Assembly: GCA_016713085.1 (NCBI GenBank) | Contig: JADJPV010000002.1 | Span: 1,054,001 to 1,118,000 of the forward strand | Reading direction: 5' to 3' | Length of the DNA stretch: 64,000 nucleotides | Source of the DNA: Chitinophagaceae bacterium | GTDB taxonomy: Bacteria > Bacteroidota > Bacteroidia > Chitinophagales > Chitinophagaceae | Shown here: positions 46,626 to 55,919 of the stretch, piece after piece | Layout of the letters: every line of letters starts with the position of its first letter | How positions within the stretch are numbered: the first letter of the stretch is position 1 | Program-made: the position numbers and the translations under genes | Notes under the pieces: model-generated | What the model was told of the DNA's origin: nothing | The model's database searches: none | The model's input: the letters and a program-made list of their open reading frames with translations, nothing else

Positions 46626-47852
46626 CTACCTCACCGCCTTCACCTTATACTCCCCAACCACAGTCCCATCATCCTTCAGCATTTCAACATGCAATTGTTC
46701 TTCGTTTGCTTTTACTTTAATTAATGTACGGTTGCCGGGCAAAGGTCCACCGCCAATGATCACCGGATAATCATGTACCGCTTTTACAGGAGGATGCACA
46801 CCAAACACATGCTTATGACCAGAAATCACTATATCAACTTTATATTGATCAAACAAAGGAGAAAAAACTTTTTTGCAATGCTGCGATCCTTTATGCTCAA
46901 ATGAATACTGCGGCGGAATATGCATCATCACTACCCTGTACTTTGCTTTTCGGTATTCTTCCGACTGCATGATCTTTTCCATCCATGCTGCCTGCTTTAA
47001 CCTGTACGCATCCGAATCATCCCAACCCGTTTGTATTTCTTCTTCTCCTGAATCAAGCACAATGATGAAAACAGGCCCCAACTGATAAGTAAAGTACAAA
47101 CCAGCCGGATTGGAAAAATAATCCTTCAGTCCGTGTGCAAACTTTCCCCGCATTTCATGATTGCCCCTTACAAACAGCATCGGCTTTTGCGTAGCAAATG
47201 TATCGGTACATGGTTTCAGCAAATGGTCAATGATCTGTTCTTCATCGCTTTGAAAATCGAACATGTCGCCATTCAGAAAAACAAAATCATAAGGATTGTT
47301 TTTATTCAGTTTAAGCAACAAAGGAAATGATTCGGGCCGGTCATGAATATCATTCAGCACCAACCAGCTTACTTCTTTTGCAGTATGATTAAAGGTTGTG
47401 AAAGAATATGTATCACTGTAAATAGTTTCACCATAGTTAATTGTATCCTCACCATCAAAATTTTTTATATGTTTCGATGCAACACGGTAATGATATACCG
47501 TTCCCGGCTTTAATTGTTCAAGATGAATTTCATGCACCCGGTTATACGCATTCACCAATCCATCTTTCACCAGCACAGCTTTCTGATCAAGCTTTCCTGC
47601 TTCACCATATTCAACCCAGCCAAAACTCAGCAGGTTACTGATCCAGCGGATGCTCACCCGTTCAGCTAAAATGGAATGCAGGTAAGGTTTGGTAAGAAAT
47701 ACATGTTTGCCGATGGGTGGCGGCACTACTTCTGATTCATCATTGGTGCAGCCTTTGAAATAAATAAATCCTACTGCACCAACACCTGCTACTTTCGCAG
47801 CATTGATGATAAATTTTCGACGATTTGAAGAAGATGGTTTTTGGTCTTCCAT
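46626..47852 (-). CDS. Metallophosphoesterase with purple-acid-phosphatase-like N-terminal domain, exported
   Basis: 408 residues. The N-terminus has a twin-arginine-like SSNRRKFIINAAKVAGVGAVGF signal. About residues 45-135 form a fibronectin-like domain (ILAERVSIRWISN, TVYHYRVAS). The calcineurin-like domain has the metal ligands LNDIHD (DxH), LNGDMFD (GD), VRGNHEMRG (GNHE), MMHIPPQY and ISGHKHVFG (GHxH). It probably dephosphorylates organic phosphates outside the cytoplasm. It is separate from the TA-like pair, with a short spacer at 46585-46625. Confidence 0.9.
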   Translation of the reverse strand: MEDQKPSSSNRRKFIINAAKVAGVGAVGFIYFKGCTNDESEVVPPPIGKHVFLTKPYLHSILAERVSIRWISNLLSFGWVEYGEAGKLDQKAVLVKDGLVNAYNRVHEIHLEQLKPGTVYHYRVASKHIKNFDGEDTINYGETIYSDTYSFTTFNHTAKEVSWLVLNDIHDRPESFPLLLKLNKNNPYDFVFLNGDMFDFQSDEEQIIDHLLKPCTDTFATQKPMLFVRGNHEMRGKFAHGLKDYFSNPAGLYFTYQLGPVFIIVLDSGEEEIQTGWDDSDAYRLKQAAWMEKIMQSEEYRKAKYRVVMMHIPPQYSFEHKGSQHCKKVFSPLFDQYKVDIVISGHKHVFGVHPPVKAVHDYPVIIGGGPLPGNRTLIKVKANEEQLHVEMLKDDGTVVGEYKVKAVR

Positions 47853-48040
47853 GTTTTGGTGGATACTGTTTAACGCTGAAAATCGCTTTTCATTTTATTT
47901 AAGATAAATCGAAAATAAGAAATTTAAAATTGGCAGGTTCGCTGAGCTGATTTTATTTCAACTTCATTTACACCCATTTCATTTTGGCCGTACAGCAACA
48001 TGAGCAGAACTTACCTATATTTAATGATTTCCTTCATACT

Positions 48041-48547
48041 ATGCCCACAACACGAACCAAAGACGGTTATCAGAAACAGGTTTATGATTTCATAAAGGAT
48101 ATTTATGTTGTTTGTCCCTCATGCAGCAGACAGGCAATCGTCAAAACCTCACAACTTTCAATCGGGAAAAAGAATGATCATGACATTAAATTGATTTGTA
48201 CAAAGTGCGGATACAATAAACATCTTGCAGAAAAACCTGATTCAGTATTACATTCATCTCCCTACAAAATTATAACAGGTAAATATGTAGTTATGGGCGG
48301 AGCAATTGATCCTTATTTTCATCTGCCGCTCTGGCTCACAATTAATTGCTGTGATAATCTCTTGTGTGCTTATAATTACGAACACCTGGATTTCCTTAAA
48401 ACGCATATAGAAGCAAAACTCAGGGAGAGAAATAATCAGGAAATGTCAAACAAAAGTTTAGGGAGCCGTCTTCCAAAATGGATGACCTCAAAAAAGAACA
48501 GGGAAACAATTTTAAAAGGATTGACCCAACTTCAAAACAAAGTTTAA
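48041..48547 (+). CDS. Zinc-ribbon protein of unknown function (copy 2)
   Basis: 168 residues from the ATG at 48041 (MPTTRTKDGYQ); a TTG at 47984 would lengthen it but has less support. The N-terminal CPSC and CTKC pairs should bind zinc. The conserved DPYFHLPLWLTINCCDNLLCAYNYEHLDFLK and RLPKWMTSKKNRETILKGL match the paralogue at 29056 (DPYFGLQLWLQ...AYNFEHLDYLK; LPDFIKLSKNRTKVLKAI). Only the central cysteine region differs. Function is unknown. It has no operon partner; a gap of 125 bases follows. Confidence 0.75.
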   Translation: MPTTRTKDGYQKQVYDFIKDIYVVCPSCSRQAIVKTSQLSIGKKNDHDIKLICTKCGYNKHLAEKPDSVLHSSPYKIITGKYVVMGGAIDPYFHLPLWLTINCCDNLLCAYNYEHLDFLKTHIEAKLRERNNQEMSNKSLGSRLPKWMTSKKNRETILKGLTQLQNKV

Positions 48548-48672
48548 CAGCAGGATTGCAGATATCTGCAATCTGAGATTAATAATCCATAGATGCCCTT
48601 TTAAAAAATGACAAACGGAAACGATTCTGTTCAATTAGTTCCTTTCTTTGAACAACAATAAACAATCATCCC

Positions 48673-49755
48673 ATGCACCGGATATTTATCATTGGCTCTT
48701 TCTTGCTGTCAATAGCAGCAACTGCCCAGCAGAAAATTGATTTCGAAACCTATAACCCGCCTTCTACCCTTGTTGTACCGAAGCATCCGGTTACAAAAGC
48801 AAAGTATCCATTTATTGATGTACACAATCACCAGTTCCAGATGCCAACAATGGATCTGAATACACTTACTGTTGAAATGGATAAGATGAATATGAGAGTA
48901 ATGGTGACCCTGAGTGGCGGCAACGGAGAACAGATCAGCAAGGCCGCAAAGAATATCAACCAAAATAAACCCGGACGTTTTATTGTATTTGCAAATGTAG
49001 ATTTTAAAGGTGTTGGTGAACCGGGATGGGGTGAAAAAGCTGCAAAGCAACTGGAAGAAGATGTAAAGAACGGAGCCAATGGATTGAAGATTTACAAGAG
49101 TCTCGGTTTTTCTGTAAAAGATATTAATGGCGTTCGTGTTCCGGTTGATGATGCAAGGCTTGATCCTGTGTGGAAGAAAGCTGGTGAATTAAAAATACCG
49201 GTGATTATTCATACAGCCGATCCTAAATCATTCTGGGATCCGTTAGATAATACCAACGAACGCTGGCTGGAGCTGATCATTAATCCCAACCGCAAACGTG
49301 GAGCAGATAATCCTGTGCCGTTTGAAACATTGATTGAAGAACAGCACAACCTCTTTAAGAAACACCGCAACACCACTTTCATTGCAGCGCATTTTGGATG
49401 GTATCCTAATGATTTGGCAAAGCTGGGTACATTGCTCGATGCCATGCCCAATGTAGTGGTGGAGTTTGGTGCTGTAATTGCTGAGCTGGGCCGTCAGCCG
49501 AAAATGGCGAAAGCCTTTTTTACCAAGTACCAGGATCGGATCCTGTTTGGAAAAGACAGCTGGGTCCCATCTGAATACGCTACATATTTCCGTGTGCTGG
49601 AAACCGAAGATGAATATTTTCCTTATCATAAAAAATATCATGCCTACTGGGCCATGTATGGCATGGGACTTCCCGATAATATTTTAAAGAAAGTGTATTA
49701 CAAGAATGCGTTACGGATTATTCCGAATATTGATAAGAGTGGATGGCCGGAGTGA
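48673..49755 (+). CDS. Exported amidohydrolase-like metal enzyme
   Basis: 360 residues with a signal peptide (residues 1-18, ATAQQ). A TIM-barrel amidohydrolase_2-type fold: FIDVHNHQF (HxH), VIIHTADP, TFIAAHFGWYPND (HxG) and LFGKDSW (D) are the metal and catalytic positions. Such enzymes hydrolyse or decarboxylate cyclic or aromatic acids; the substrate cannot be told. It stands alone, upstream of a small protein gene. Confidence 0.88.
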   Translation: MHRIFIIGSFLLSIAATAQQKIDFETYNPPSTLVVPKHPVTKAKYPFIDVHNHQFQMPTMDLNTLTVEMDKMNMRVMVTLSGGNGEQISKAAKNINQNKPGRFIVFANVDFKGVGEPGWGEKAAKQLEEDVKNGANGLKIYKSLGFSVKDINGVRVPVDDARLDPVWKKAGELKIPVIIHTADPKSFWDPLDNTNERWLELIINPNRKRGADNPVPFETLIEEQHNLFKKHRNTTFIAAHFGWYPNDLAKLGTLLDAMPNVVVEFGAVIAELGRQPKMAKAFFTKYQDRILFGKDSWVPSEYATYFRVLETEDEYFPYHKKYHAYWAMYGMGLPDNILKKVYYKNALRIIPNIDKSGWPE

Positions 49756-49803
49756 GAAGAAATTGAAATGTTGTTATTAGCAAAAACTTATTTACTGTAT
49801 ACC

Positions 49804-50094
49804 ATGCTAAAAACGAACCTACTAAATATTGAAGAAATAATCGAACTTGTAAAACAACAAGAGCCTGATCGAAAGGACGTAATCGAAGGATTACAAAAAT
49901 GTTCCGGAGGACTATGGACAAGCAATGGTTATTTTTCATTCATTGATAGTACTACTGCAAATCAAATTGGAGCCGAATGGCAGTTTGAAGAAAGCATAGT
50001 TTTAGAACAAGAAAATAAAGGAGATATTGTTTTAGATTTACTTAAAGACGGAAGAATTGGGGGTATTGAATTTATAGGCCTTATTGATCATTAA
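49804..50094 (+). CDS. Small hypothetical protein
   Basis: 96 residues from the ATG at 49804 (MLKTNLLNIEEIIELVKQQE); an in-frame upstream start is possible but does not look natural. Cytoplasmic, acidic, with QKCSGGLWTSNGYFSFIDST and IVLDLLKDGRIGGIEFIGLID. I know no family; the C-terminal segment resembles the tail of immunity-type or SMI1-like small proteins only vaguely. Confidence 0.55.
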   Translation: MLKTNLLNIEEIIELVKQQEPDRKDVIEGLQKCSGGLWTSNGYFSFIDSTTANQIGAEWQFEESIVLEQENKGDIVLDLLKDGRIGGIEFIGLIDH

Positions 50095-50483
50095 TGCTGT
50101 TGTTGGCTAACCCTGCTAATCAACTATATATTTTGTATGGTTGATATTGATGAAAATATTAATACCGAAAGTAGCCCCAGACTGTCATTTTTTTCGCTTA
50201 CTTACTCCATCAATTTCCTTTCTCTTCAACCCTGTGTTTACTATTACAAGCTGCACACGTCTCTAATTTTGCACAAAAAGTCTTCTTTATTAAGATAAAC
50301 CCTTTTTAAGCAGCTTTTCTAATAAATAGATGATCTATTGGTAATACCGTTTGTAATTTCTGTGGTTTTTTTTAAACAAAAACCCAATATATTGCCAAAC
50401 AAACTGAAACTCTAACCAAGTTGAAGTTATGCTTGTGTAAATCACCTGAAGCATATTATTAATCAACTAAACCAAAAACAAGT
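50095..50483. other. Upstream region of susC (389 bp)
   Basis: AT-rich spacer leading into susC. It should contain the susCD promoter. I see no convincing -33/-7 pair, RNA gene or anti-sigma/ECF gene, only weak TAnnTTTG-like sequences such as TATGCTTG at 50428-50435. Confidence 0.55.
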
Positions 50484-53400
50484 ATGAGAAAACTTGCAAT
50501 GCTTATTGCTTTGCTCCTGTGTTCCGTTTATATGATGGCACAGGACAAAACTGTTACGGGTAAAGTAACAGATGAGAAAGACGGAACTCCTCTTCCCGGT
50601 GTTTCTGTAATCGTTAAGGGAACCACCATTGGTACTTCTACAGGAGCAGACGGTACGTTCAAATTAAGTGTACCAAATTCTGCCAAAGCCTTATTAATTT
50701 CACTGGTTAACTACGTTGACTATGAAGTTGCAATTGGTAATAAAAGCAACTTTGAAGTGTCGCTTTCCTCTACTGCACAATCCCTTTCAGAAGTAGTGGT
50801 GGTTGCATATGGTACTCAAAAAAGAGAGTCCATTACAGGATCTGTTTCAACAATTGGTGCAAAGCAACTTGAGAACAGACTTACCACCAACCTGTCACAG
50901 GCACTTGCAGGTGCTGCACCTGGTATTGCTGCCACATCTGGCAACGGTCAGCCGGGTAGTTCTGCTGCCTTGCGAATCAGGGGTTTTGGTTCAGTGAATG
51001 CCAGCTCCGCCCCATTGTATGTGGTAGATGGGTTTCCTTATGGCGGTGCTATCGGCGATCTTAACACCAACGACATTGAAAGTATTTCGTTGCTGAAAGA
51101 TGCCTCTTCAACTGCTTTGTATGGTGCACGTGCTGCCAACGGTGTGGTTTTAATTACTACAAAAAAGGAAAAGCGGGGACACCAAAAGTAAATGTGTTTT
51201 TAAATACCGGTTTTTCAGAAAGAGGTATTGCTGAATACGACCGTGTAGGTGCATTTGACTATTATCCGCTTATGTGGCAGGCCATGAAGCATGGCTTAAT
51301 GTTCCCTACTACCGGTACAGGTCAAACAGAAGCTGTTGCGGCACAAAATGCTACTAATGGTATTGCCGCTCAATTAATTTATAACCCGTTTGGTGTTCCA
51401 AATAATCAGGTGGTGGATGTAAACGGCGTAATGAACCCAAATGCTAAACTTATTTACAATGATTTTGACTGGTATAGCCCGATTGAACGAAACGGTATGC
51501 GTAATGAAGTCGGGTTCAATTTATCATCAAAAGCAAATAAGTCAGATTACTATTTTTCACTGAACTATCTCGATGATAAAGGATTCGTAACTAAATCGGA
51601 TTATCAGCGTATCAATGCAAGACTGGCAGTAAACACACAGGTAAAAGAGTGGTTGAAGACCGGAGTTAATTTAACAACAGTATTGGTAAGCTCTAACCAG
51701 GCAGCAGGCGATGGATCAAACACCTTCATCAATCCGTTTGTGTTTGCAAGAGGTATGGGCCCTATTTACCCTGTGCGTGCATGGGATGCAACAGGTAATG
51801 CCGTTTTAGATCCATTTGGAAACCAGTATTATGATTATGGAATACACCCGGGCTCTATCAACAGGCCATCAGGTGCTTCCCCCGGTCGGCATATCATTTA
51901 TGAAACGATGTTAAATGAAAGTATTCAAAAACGTAACAGCATACTTGCAAGAACATATATTGAAACGAAGTTTTTAAAGTATTTCACGTTAACTGCAAAT
52001 GCCGGTATTGATTTAAACAACTCAAGAAGCCAAACTTTCCAGAACCGTATAGTTGGCGATGGTGTTACCGCAGGTGGTACTGCCGGCAGAACATCGGACG
52101 AATTCAGAACTATTTCGTTCAACCAGATATTGAACTATAATCAACAATTCGGGCTGCATGATGTTTCGGTTTTAGCTGCTCATGAATCGCAAAAAAATGT
52201 TAACGAATTCTTTTCCGGATCAAGAAGAGGTATGAACCTGGATGGTAATATTGAATTAGCCAACTTTGTAACATTGGCAGGGGTAAATGGTTCTCTTGAC
52301 AGGTTAAGAAGAGAAGGTTATTTATCAAGCATTAAATATGGCTACGATAAAAAATATTATTTCGACGTATCGTACCGCAGAGATGCATCTTCACGTTTTT
52401 CTTCGGAAAGTCGTTGGGGTAATTTTTACTCCGCAGGTGTTTCCTGGTCGGTAATGCGTGAAGGATTTATGGCAAATGCGAAATGGATCAATGACTTAAA
52501 GTTCAGGGCATCATACGGAACAGTAGGTAATGATGAATTAGACACTTATTACCAATACCAGGCCTTATATGGCTTAGGGTGGAATAATGCAGGAAATCCC
52601 GGTGCATTGATATCAACAGTACCTACTCCTGAATTAACCTGGGAGGTAAATAAAACGCTGAATGTAGGTCTTGAATTTGGAGTATTAAATAATCGTATCT
52701 CCGGTTCAATTGAATACTTCGATCGTGGATCATCCGAGTTGTTATTCAGCGTGCCACAGGGTTTATCTGCTCCTGTTACAGTAAAAAATGAGAATATCGG
52801 AACAATGTGGAACAGGGGTATTGAAGCCCAGTTGAATTTTGAGGTGGTAAATACGAAAAATGTTAATTGGGATGTACAGTTGAATATCACCAGCCTGAAA
52901 AATAAAATTACCAAGTTACCTGAAACAACCCCCACTATTGTAAGTGGTACCAAACGCTTAGAAGCCGGACAGGATATCTTTGCTTTCTATTTAAGAAGAT
53001 GGTATGGTGTTGATCCTGCTGATGGAGCTGGTTTGTTTTATGCAGCTCCTGGTATTACATCAAATTATCGTGTTACAGCGAAAGGAGATACGGTTACCAC
53101 CAATTCTACCAATGCAGCATTCCATTATGCCGGATCTGCGATTCCTAAATTCTTCGGGTCTGTTTCAAGTACGGTTGCTGTAAAGGATTTTGCTCTTTCG
53201 TTCTTACTGAACTACCAGGTTGGAGGTAAGTTTTACGATGGTAACTATGCGGGTTTACTTGGTATCGCCTATGGCCGTGCATTGCATACCGATGCATTAC
53301 GTGCATGGAAAAAACCAGGCGATGTAACTGACATTCCACGTCTGGATATTAACAATACGGCACAATTCAACTCACAATCCGACAGGTTTTTGATTGATGC

Positions 53401-53623
53401 ATCGTATTTAAATCTCCGTAATGTTACTCTTACCTACAAACTGCCAAAAACAATTGTAAGCAAAATCGGGTTTGATCAGGCTAAAGTTTATATAGGTGGC
53501 GAAAACCTGCTGATTGTATCGAAGCGAAAAGGAATGAACCCTGCTGAAAGTTTTAATGGAACAAATAGCCCGGTTTATGTACCCAACAGGTTATGGAATT
53601 TGGGTATAAATGTTACATTCTAA
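50484..53623 (+). CDS. susC: SusC/RagA-family TonB-linked outer-membrane protein, frameshifted
   Basis: About 1046 residues after repair. Signal peptide (LLCSVYMMAQ), carboxypeptidase-like repeat (VTGKVTDEKDGTPLPGVSVIVKG), a SusC-type plug (VVVVAYGTQKRESITGSVSTI, LYVVDGFPYGG, NTNDIESISLLKDASSTALYGARAANGVVLITTK) and a long barrel ending GINVTF. It forms the import pore that SusD covers. The frame stops after LITTKKEKRGHQK, but one more A in the run 51161-51166 gives KKGKAGTPKVNVFLNTG, exactly the conserved SusC continuation. Substrate cannot be read, since no hydrolase or CAZyme is adjacent. Confidence 0.93.
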
Positions 53624-53657
53624 TTTTAATCTCAATCATTCTTTAATTAAACAGATT

Positions 53658-55157
53658 ATGAAAAAAATATTAATTGCAATTACTTTTCTAAGCCTGATTA
53701 CAGGTTGCAAAAAGGACTATTTCGATGTGGGCCCCACAGGTAGTGCGGCTGCTCAAGATATCTTTACCACAACGGCAAATGCTTCGAATGTAATGAATGG
53801 TGTGTACCGTTATTTATACAGCAGGTATAGTGCTCAAAACCAACCTGGCCAGGGTGGTATTATGTTGATGTTCGATTTTATGGGCGAAGATGTTCATCAG
53901 GCAGTAGCCAGTTGGTACACTCCCGGTAATGGTTCAGGTGGCTGGGTAAACCACAGAAACGACAGCTACCTCTACGTGGAGTATCCGTTCCGGTTATATT
54001 ATCGTTGTATTGGCAATGCCAATTCATTGCTAGATAATATCAATGCTGCAAGTGGTACCGATCCTGATAAAAACAGGTTGAAGGCAGAAGCGCTAACGAT
54101 GCGTGCATGGTCATACTTTTATCTCGTGCAGATCTATGGTAAACGCTACGCTTCGGGTGCTGCAAATACACAATTGGGTGTATCAATGCCGTTAACAGCT
54201 ACCTCAGCTGATCTGAAACTTCCCCGTTCAACTGTTGAACAAAATTATACACAGATCATTAAAGACCTATCCGACGCTGTTACAGCATTTGGTACGGCTT
54301 CCGCACCTCCTGCCGGTCCACAGCTAAAGTCGCATTTATCTCTTAAGGCAGCGTTGGCCATTCGTGCAAGAGTTGCGATGGCTATGCAGGATTACGTGAA
54401 TGCAGCCGCTTTTGCAAAGCAGGTTGTAGATCTGGGTGGTCATTCACTTATGACCAATGCTCAATATCAAAGTGGTTTTAACAATTTGTCGAATACTGAA
54501 TGGCTGTGGGGTGCTTATGTTCAGGACGATCAAGGGGATACTTTTGGTTCTTACTTTGGTCAGATTTCCTATGATGGAAATACTACCTATGTACGTGGTG
54601 TACCTAAACGCATCAATCAGGCATTGTACACTCAACTTTCAAATACTGATGTGCGGAAAAAAATGTGGGAACCCGCTCCAACAACAGCCAATTTCCCTCT
54701 CCCGACTACAGCTTTTTCCCGCACCCCATATATGAGCAGAAAGTTTGCAATCAGAACGCTTCCTACTATTGGCGATGTACCATACATACGTTTAGCGGAA
54801 ATGTACCTGATCATGGCAGAAGCTTATGCAAGGACTCCTGGTAAAGAAGTTGATGCAAGACAAGCTTTATTTACGTTAATGGTAAATAGAGATCCAAGCT
54901 ATACATTAAGTGTAAACAGCGGCCAGGCATTGATCGATGAAATCATGCTTCACCGTCGTGTAGAACTTTGGGCAGAAGGACACAGATGGTTTGACTTGAA
55001 ACGTTTGAACCTGCCACTTGACAGAACACTTGTACCAAACTATGTACCTGCGTCTGCAGGAGGATTAATGCAGGTTCCGGCTGGCAGTAATCTGTGGGAA
55101 TTTGTTATTCCTATCAGTGAAACTCAGGCAAATCCGAACTCTGTACAAAATCAATAA
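53658..55157 (+). CDS. susD: SusD/RagB-family nutrient-binding lipoprotein
   Basis: 499 residues from ATG 53658 (MKKILIAITFLSLITGC, lipobox ITGC), starting 34 bases after the susC stop. The family features are the N-terminal GPTGSAAAQDIFTTTANASNVMNGVYRYL, the TPR-rich LKAEALTMRAWSYFYLVQIYG, and a C-terminal VELWAEGHRWFDLKRLNLP followed by IPISETQANPNSVQNQ. It binds oligomeric nutrients over the SusC pore. The two are co-transcribed, ended by the hairpin at 55182. Confidence 0.93.
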   Translation: MKKILIAITFLSLITGCKKDYFDVGPTGSAAAQDIFTTTANASNVMNGVYRYLYSRYSAQNQPGQGGIMLMFDFMGEDVHQAVASWYTPGNGSGGWVNHRNDSYLYVEYPFRLYYRCIGNANSLLDNINAASGTDPDKNRLKAEALTMRAWSYFYLVQIYGKRYASGAANTQLGVSMPLTATSADLKLPRSTVEQNYTQIIKDLSDAVTAFGTASAPPAGPQLKSHLSLKAALAIRARVAMAMQDYVNAAAFAKQVVDLGGHSLMTNAQYQSGFNNLSNTEWLWGAYVQDDQGDTFGSYFGQISYDGNTTYVRGVPKRINQALYTQLSNTDVRKKMWEPAPTTANFPLPTTAFSRTPYMSRKFAIRTLPTIGDVPYIRLAEMYLIMAEAYARTPGKEVDARQALFTLMVNRDPSYTLSVNSGQALIDEIMLHRRVELWAEGHRWFDLKRLNLPLDRTLVPNYVPASAGGLMQVPAGSNLWEFVIPISETQANPNSVQNQ

Positions 55158-55181
55158 GTTCGGTCAGTTGTTTATTACATA

Positions 55182-55217
55182 AAAGGTTGGCTCATGCAAT
55201 TGCATGAGCCATTCCTT
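55182..55217 (+). terminator. susCD terminator hairpin
   Basis: GGCTCATGCAA at 55189-55199 is mirrored exactly by TTGCATGAGCC at 55200-55210, with outer AAAGG and CCTTT pairing and T-rich sequence after. It lies 25 bases past the susD stop. Confidence 0.85.
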
Positions 55218-55304
55218 TTATACTAAGTACTTAACATCAATGGTTACGAAAAAGAGATGCTTTGTCAAATAAAGTCATCGTTGTTAAATTTCATCAACAC
55301 TAAA

Positions 55305-55742
55305 TCAGTTCATAACTATCTTACCACGTATTTCTCCCGCAGGATAAGCCGTTGATGTTACATTGATATAATAACTGCCTGCTTTTAATTCTGCTTCTGC
55401 GGCAGCATCAAGTGTAACACTGAAATTTAACGGCGAAACAACAACTGCACCAAGCGAAACAACCAGTGATCCTTTCGTAGTTGCAGTTCCTTTCTCAATG
55501 TTCCAGCCTGTAGGTGTGATGCCTGAATAGGTTACTGTACCTGAAAAAGTTTTTGTGTCTGAATTATAAGTACCATTGAATGTAGCCGTAGCAGTAGATG
55601 CATTGGATGGCAGCTGGGTTGAACCATTTGCATCTGCTTTATACGACTGAGTAACAGGTTCGTCAGAGTTTTTTTTGCAACTAACCAATACCGCACTTGC
55701 CATGAATGCTGTAATTCCTAACAGCTTAAGTGAAAATTTCAT
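55305..55742 (-). CDS. CHRD-domain lipoprotein
   Basis: 145 residues from the ATG at 55742 (MKFSLKLLGITAFMASAVLVSC, lipobox LVSC). The mature part has the CHRD pattern: YKADANGSTQLPSNASTATATFNGTYN, GTVTYSGITPTGWNIEKG and AELKAGSYYINVTSTAYPAGEIRGKI, which is the classic YxNxHTxxxPxGEIRGQ-type end. CHRD (chordin-like) domains are beta-rich and found in secreted bacterial proteins; function unknown. It is convergent with susD. Confidence 0.9.
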   Translation of the reverse strand: MKFSLKLLGITAFMASAVLVSCKKNSDEPVTQSYKADANGSTQLPSNASTATATFNGTYNSDTKTFSGTVTYSGITPTGWNIEKGTATTKGSLVVSLGAVVVSPLNFSVTLDAAAEAELKAGSYYINVTSTAYPAGEIRGKIVMN

Positions 55743-55866
55743 AATGTAATAATTTAGATGATTAATACACTGCAATTTTCAATTACTGTGCCAGCAATGT
55801 TAATCACCATCTTCGGCAATGTGGGAATTATGTAACAATAAACTTAGTTCAGCCGGTAAAAGGCAA

Positions 55867-55899
55867 AAAAAATGATCTTAAAATATAAGATCATTTTTT
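55867..55899 (-). terminator. Terminator of the S9 peptidase gene
   Basis: AAAAAATGATCTTA (55867-55880) pairs perfectly with TAAGATCATTTTTT (55886-55899). On the minus strand the stem is followed by eight T, ideal for intrinsic termination of the gene ending at 55920. Confidence 0.88.
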
Positions 55900-55919
55900 A
55901 TTATAACAGTTCATTTGGT

